Source of the DNA: Defluviitaleaceae bacterium
Lineage (GTDB): Bacteria; Bacillota; Clostridia; Lachnospirales; WQUN01
Direction of reading: 5' to 3'
Length of the DNA stretch: 43,481 nt
Assembly: GCA_009781765.1 (NCBI GenBank)
Contig: WQVC01000011.1
Location: forward strand, 1 to 43,481
Part shown: positions 40,658 to 43,481 of the stretch, piece after piece
Numbering within the stretch: position 1 is the stretch's first letter
Layout of the letters: each line of letters begins with the position of its first letter
Notes under the pieces: model-generated
Database searches by the model: none
The model's input: the letters and a program-made list of their open reading frames with translations, nothing else
Told to the model about the DNA's origin: nothing
Program-made: the position numbers and the translations under genes

Positions 40658-42763
40658 CTAAACTTTGGCCTCGGCAATTTTAACTTCGGAGGAAAGAGGT
40701 TTGACACCGATAAGCTCAATACTGCGCTCGTCGGGCTGACCAAAACCTACATGGAGGGTGTGTTCGCCCTCAATTGTGTAAAAATCGCCTTTCCAATCGC
40801 GGCGCAAATATGTGTCTGCCGCAAGCTCAATTTTAACTTTTTGCGTTTTATTGGCCGCAAGCTGCACGGGCGCGATGCCCACAAGACGCCAACGTTCTTT
40901 TTGCTCGGGCGTTTCAACATAAACCTGTACAACTTCGCGTCCGGCTTTTTTGCCCACGTTTTTAACTTTTACGGTAACGGATTTTTTATCCTTGGCAACA
41001 GCAAGGTCGCTTACATCGAATTTTGTGTACGAAAGCCCGAATCCGAAGGGATAAAGCACGTCGCCTTTGTAGTAGCGATAGGTGCGATTATGCATGGAAT
41101 AGTTCCAAAATTCGGGCAAATCGCTTGTCGAGCGGTAGAAAGTAACGGGCAATTTACCCGCCGGATTAACTTTACCCGCGATAATTTCCGCAATTGCGCG
41201 TCCGCCGAGTGCGCCCGGATAAAATGCTTGAATTACACCGGCGCAATGCTCGTCGGCGAAATTGATTGCCATTGCCGAACCGGTTATCAGCACGAGAATT
41301 ACAGGCTTGCCGGCTGCCGCTTCAACGACTTTTTCCAGCAAAAGCTGTTGGCGTCCCACAAGATTTATGTCAACTTTGTCGCCGCTTGCGAACTCGTTGC
41401 CGGTATCGCCTTCTTCGCCTTCAATGTCGGCGTCAAGTCCGAGCACAAGAACCGTTGCGTCGCTTTCGCGGGCGGCAATCATTGCCTCGGAAATACGATT
41501 GTCCTCTTTGGCGAGAACAGATGTTTTCGGCTTGAACAAATGACAGCCTTCCGAGAACATTACTTGCGTGCCGGATTTTTCGGCAAGCTCGCGAATACCG
41601 TCCAAAACGGTTACATAGCGCGTTGCCGTACCGTTGTAATTGCCTTCGAGAGCGCGACGGCTGTCGGCATTGGGGCCGATTACGGCGATTTTTTTCAATG
41701 CTTTGAAATCAAGCGGAAGCGCACCGTTATTTTTCAACAAAATCGGAGAACGGCGCGTAACTTCGAGGTTAAGCGCGTGATGCTCTTCGCAGTCAACAGC
41801 ATCGTAGGGAATGCTTGTGTATTTTTTGTTCTCCTTCGCGCCCAAAAGCCCGAGCTTCATGCGTGATACCATCAGACGTTCGACGGAGCGCGTGATGTCA
41901 TCTTCGCTTAATTTGCCCTGATGCACGGCTTCCGCCGCCATCGACATTACATCGCCGCAGCAGAGGTCGCAACCTTTTTGCACCGCAAGCGCGATTGAAT
42001 CGAGCGGCCCTTCGGTTACATGGTGATGCTTATGGAAATCTTCAATTGCCCAACAATCGGAAACAACATGTCCGTCGAACGCCCATTTTCCACGCAGAAT
42101 ATCAACAAGCAGAAGCTGCGAACCGCAACAAGGCTCGCCGAGCAAGCGGTTATACGCACCCATTACGGACTCGACGCCGGCATTAACAGCCGCTTCGAAT
42201 TGCGGCAGATATGTGTTCCATAAATCATAGGGGTCGCAGATTGCGTCAAAACTGTGACGGTCGGCTTCCGGCCCGCTGTGTACGGCAAAGTGCTTCGCGC
42301 AGGCGATTGCTTTGAGCGAATTTTTGTCTTCGCCCTGTATGCCTTCGATAAACGCGACGCCGAGTTCCGCCGTCAAATACGGGTCTTCGCCGTATGTTTC
42401 ATGTCCCCTGCCCCATCGCGGGTCGCGGAAAATATTTATGTTAGGCGACCAGAAACTGAGTCCCTTATAAATATCGCGGTCGCCTTCTCGTGAAAAAGCG
42501 TGATATTTTGCGCGACCTTCGGTTGCTGTGCAATCAGCGACTTGTTTGAGAAGGTCTTTGTCAAACGTAGACGCCATTGCAATGGCTTGCGGGAACATTG
42601 TTGCCGTACCGGCGCGCGCAACACCGTGCAACGCTTCGTTCCACCAGTTGTATGCGGGTACGTCAAGTCGCTCGATTGCGCCCGCGTAATGCAACATTTG
42701 GCTTACTTTTTCTTCGAGCGACATTTGAGAAACAAGCTCGCGTGCCTTTTCCTTGAAATTCAA
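40658..42763 (-). CDS. Glycoside hydrolase family 3 (beta-glucosidase/beta-xylosidase type)
   Basis: A 701-residue GH3 enzyme without a signal peptide, so probably cytoplasmic. N-terminal barrel: NWWNEALHGVARAGTATMFP, FWSPNINIFRDPRWGRGHET, YGEDPYLTAELG, KHFAVHSGPEADRHSFDA, and the nucleophile Asp in HVVSDCWAIEDFH. The C-terminal alpha/beta sandwich (SPILLKNNGALPL, ARESDATVLVLGLDADIEGEEGD) and fibronectin-like domain (YPFGFGLSYTKFDVSDL) follow. The WWNEALHGVAR form is common in xylosidases and arabinosidases, so it probably takes xylo- or gluco-oligosaccharides released by GH10 and GH5. The start is taken as TTG at 42763, with GAGGTGG before it; GTG at 42772 is less likely. Confidence 0.9.
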   Translation of the reverse strand: MNFKEKARELVSQMSLEEKVSQMLHYAGAIERLDVPAYNWWNEALHGVARAGTATMFPQAIAMASTFDKDLLKQVADCTATEGRAKYHAFSREGDRDIYKGLSFWSPNINIFRDPRWGRGHETYGEDPYLTAELGVAFIEGIQGEDKNSLKAIACAKHFAVHSGPEADRHSFDAICDPYDLWNTYLPQFEAAVNAGVESVMGAYNRLLGEPCCGSQLLLVDILRGKWAFDGHVVSDCWAIEDFHKHHHVTEGPLDSIALAVQKGCDLCCGDVMSMAAEAVHQGKLSEDDITRSVERLMVSRMKLGLLGAKENKKYTSIPYDAVDCEEHHALNLEVTRRSPILLKNNGALPLDFKALKKIAVIGPNADSRRALEGNYNGTATRYVTVLDGIRELAEKSGTQVMFSEGCHLFKPKTSVLAKEDNRISEAMIAARESDATVLVLGLDADIEGEEGDTGNEFASGDKVDINLVGRQQLLLEKVVEAAAGKPVILVLITGSAMAINFADEHCAGVIQAFYPGALGGRAIAEIIAGKVNPAGKLPVTFYRSTSDLPEFWNYSMHNRTYRYYKGDVLYPFGFGLSYTKFDVSDLAVAKDKKSVTVKVKNVGKKAGREVVQVYVETPEQKERWRLVGIAPVQLAANKTQKVKIELAADTYLRRDWKGDFYTIEGEHTLHVGFGQPDERSIELIGVKPLSSEVKIAEAKV

Positions 42764-42797
42764 AGATACCACCTCATAAAATTTTTTATTTATTCCG

Positions 42798-42908
42798 AGA
42801 GAGTGTTGAAAAACAGCCTGAGCTGTGCCTGCATTGCAGGAAACCGACGGATTCAGGTCGGTTTTCGAGATGCGACATATGCGAAAGCGTAATTTTTCAA
42901 CACTCTCT
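42798..42908. repeat. 111-bp element with 16-bp terminal inverted repeats
   Basis: AGAGAGTGTTGAAAAA at 42798-42813 is the exact complement of 42893-42908. Inside are AACCGAC/GTCGGTT (about 42842-42863), related to the 74-bp repeat of 432 and 13297, and GCGACATATGCGAAA (42872-42886), shared with the palindrome at 7554-7625. It lies just upstream of the GH3 gene, so it may influence its transcription. Confidence 0.75.
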
Positions 42909-42949
42909 TCGGATGCATTTTATTCCATCGGTTATTTTTTGTAAACCTT

Positions 42950-42980
42950 TATCGCAAACGCACCCGAAACGCCCGTTCAG
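42950..42980 (-). repeat. 31-bp dispersed repeat at the Uma2 stop
   Basis: A diverged third copy of the repeat at 4941-4971 and 7357-7387. As at mrnC, the TGA stop of the gene is the first part of the repeat (TGAACGGGCGTTTCG on the minus strand). Confidence 0.5.
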
Positions 42981-43362
42981 GCTTCGTCGGAAAGTTCGCT
43001 GTCATCTGCGGTATTCCAATCATCCGGTTTGAATATTTCCTCTAATAAGATGTCTAAACCAAGCAATGTCGGAACCACATCATCTCCACCGTAAGTTCGC
43101 GAGTAGTATTTGCCGTTTTCTAAAAGATAAACGTCAAGTGTTCCGTGTTCGGGGTCGACAATCCAATACTCTTTCACGCCTGCTTCCATATATTTTTTAT
43201 GCTTCAACACGCGGTCGTTATATGTCGTTGACGGCGAAATGACTTCGATTACCATATCCGGTGCACCGATTATTCCGCGTCCTTTGGGGTCAAGTTTGCT
43301 TTTGTCGCGCAGAATAATAACATCTGGTTGTACAACCGTATCGTCAAACTCATTGGTGCTAG
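42977..43362 (-). pseudogene. Uma2 family nuclease-like gene, 5' end lost to an IS insertion
   Basis: The frame carries the C-terminal two thirds of an Uma2 (PD-(D/E)XK-like) protein: FDDTVVQPDVIILRDKSKLD, GAPDMVIEVISPSTTYNDRV, KYMEAGVKEYWIVDPEHGTL, and the LLGLDILLEEIF tail. The first ~60 residues of a normal member are missing; upstream of about NEFDD the frame runs into the left end of the IS5-type element and reads out of it as a meaningless MIHSRRLPPLGF... extension to 43432. The conserved catalytic Asp/Glu-x-Lys-like part remains, but the N-terminal half of the fold is gone, so the product is probably inactive. Confidence 0.75.
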
Positions 43363-43481
43363 GGTGTGTCGTCAAAAGCGAAATGATATAATGGAGAAAA
43401 CCCAAAGGGGGTAATCTCCGTGAATGAATCATGCCACCGCCACGATATAACGGACACGTTGTGGAGCTTGATAGAACCGAA
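43359..43481 (+). mobile_element. IS5-family insertion sequence, left end (partial)
   Basis: GGGTGTGTCGTCAAAAGCG, beginning at about 43363 after CTAG (a possible YTAR target), looks like the terminal inverted repeat of IS5-group elements. A TATAAT lies at 43387-43392 and a AAAGGGGGT ribosome site at 43405-43413. The right end is outside the window. Confidence 0.6.
43420..43481 (+). CDS. IS5-type transposase, N-terminal fragment
   Basis: A GTG start at 43420 opens a frame with CHRHDITDTLWSLIEP, continuing past the window edge. This is the typical beginning of IS5/IS1182-like transposases (a short region with 'yeiTDaqWe.iepllP'). Only about 20 residues are visible and the DDE residues are outside the window, so the subgroup is not certain. 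It interrupts the Uma2 gene on the other strand. Confidence 0.6.
   Translation, partial: MNESCHRHDITDTLWSLIEP

Overview
The window looks like chromosomal DNA of an anaerobic, fibre-degrading member of the Clostridia (Firmicutes). Evidence: the gene order ispF-cysS-mrnC-rlmB-yacP on one strand, a DUF5721 protein, a YerB/DUF3048 protein, an undecaprenol-kinase-type DgkA, strong AGGAGG-type ribosome binding sites, and secreted or tethered GH10, GH5 and GH3 glycoside hydrolases, one with a copper-amine-oxidase N-terminal domain. Both ends lie in insertion sequences (the tail of an IS481-type transposase at the left, the start of an IS5-type element at the right), so the window may be a complete draft contig broken at repeats. 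I see no tRNA, rRNA or CRISPR array.

Layout. 1-164 transposase tail, then about 585 bp without a gene but with hairpins and a dispersed repeat. 750-3483: a ThuA-like gene divergent from deoD plus a TPR gene. 3484-7339 (minus): the translation/isoprenoid operon ispF-cysS-mrnC-rlmB-yacP, with a clear promoter at 7420-7448. 7643-12011: a proline/aspartate-rich protein with a sortase-type tail, uxaC and an HD-GYP protein. 12080-15043: a large two-module GT-C/PMT glycosyltransferase. 15154-23399 (minus): leuC, GH5, GH10, an SPFH-tail-like membrane protein, leuD, dgkA and a DUF3048 gene, so leuC and leuD are separated by glycoside hydrolase genes. 23518-28275 (minus): DUF5721, citramalate synthase cimA, a lipoprotein metallophosphoesterase, a GNAT, a methyltransferase and an ABM-like protein. 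28457-30022: an ECF sigma factor with a long C-terminal extension. 30171-38299 (minus): a two-permease/one-ATPase ABC exporter, ilvB, ilvN, a nucleotidyltransferase related to aminoglycoside 6-adenylyltransferases, ilvC and a YjiH-type membrane protein. 38610-42763 (minus): a secreted protein with a triplicated domain, and a GH3 enzyme. 42977-43481: an Uma2 gene interrupted by the right-hand IS.

How the genes fit together. cimA, leuCD, ilvB, ilvN and ilvC supply much of branched-chain amino acid synthesis, with isoleucine made from pyruvate through citramalate; ilvD, leuA and leuB are not here. GH10, GH5 and GH3, with uxaC, point to use of xylan, beta-glucan and uronate-bearing plant polymers.

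The most unusual signal is the density of small structured dispersed repeats. (1) A 74-bp repeat at 432-505 recurs inside the glycosyltransferase gene in frame. (2) Another repeat lies inside the first codons of dgkA between what look like duplicated target bases. (3) A 163-bp MITE with TAA duplications sits in the short gap between ABC permease and ATPase genes. (4) Composite terminator islands, built from one hairpin unit whose stems change in a compensatory way, recur at gene 3' ends. (5) Two 38-40-bp dyads with the same loop and covarying stems lie just upstream of two promoters. Among proteins, the GH5 enzyme with a cytosolic zinc ribbon and Tudor-like domains, and the secreted triplicate-domain protein, look least described.
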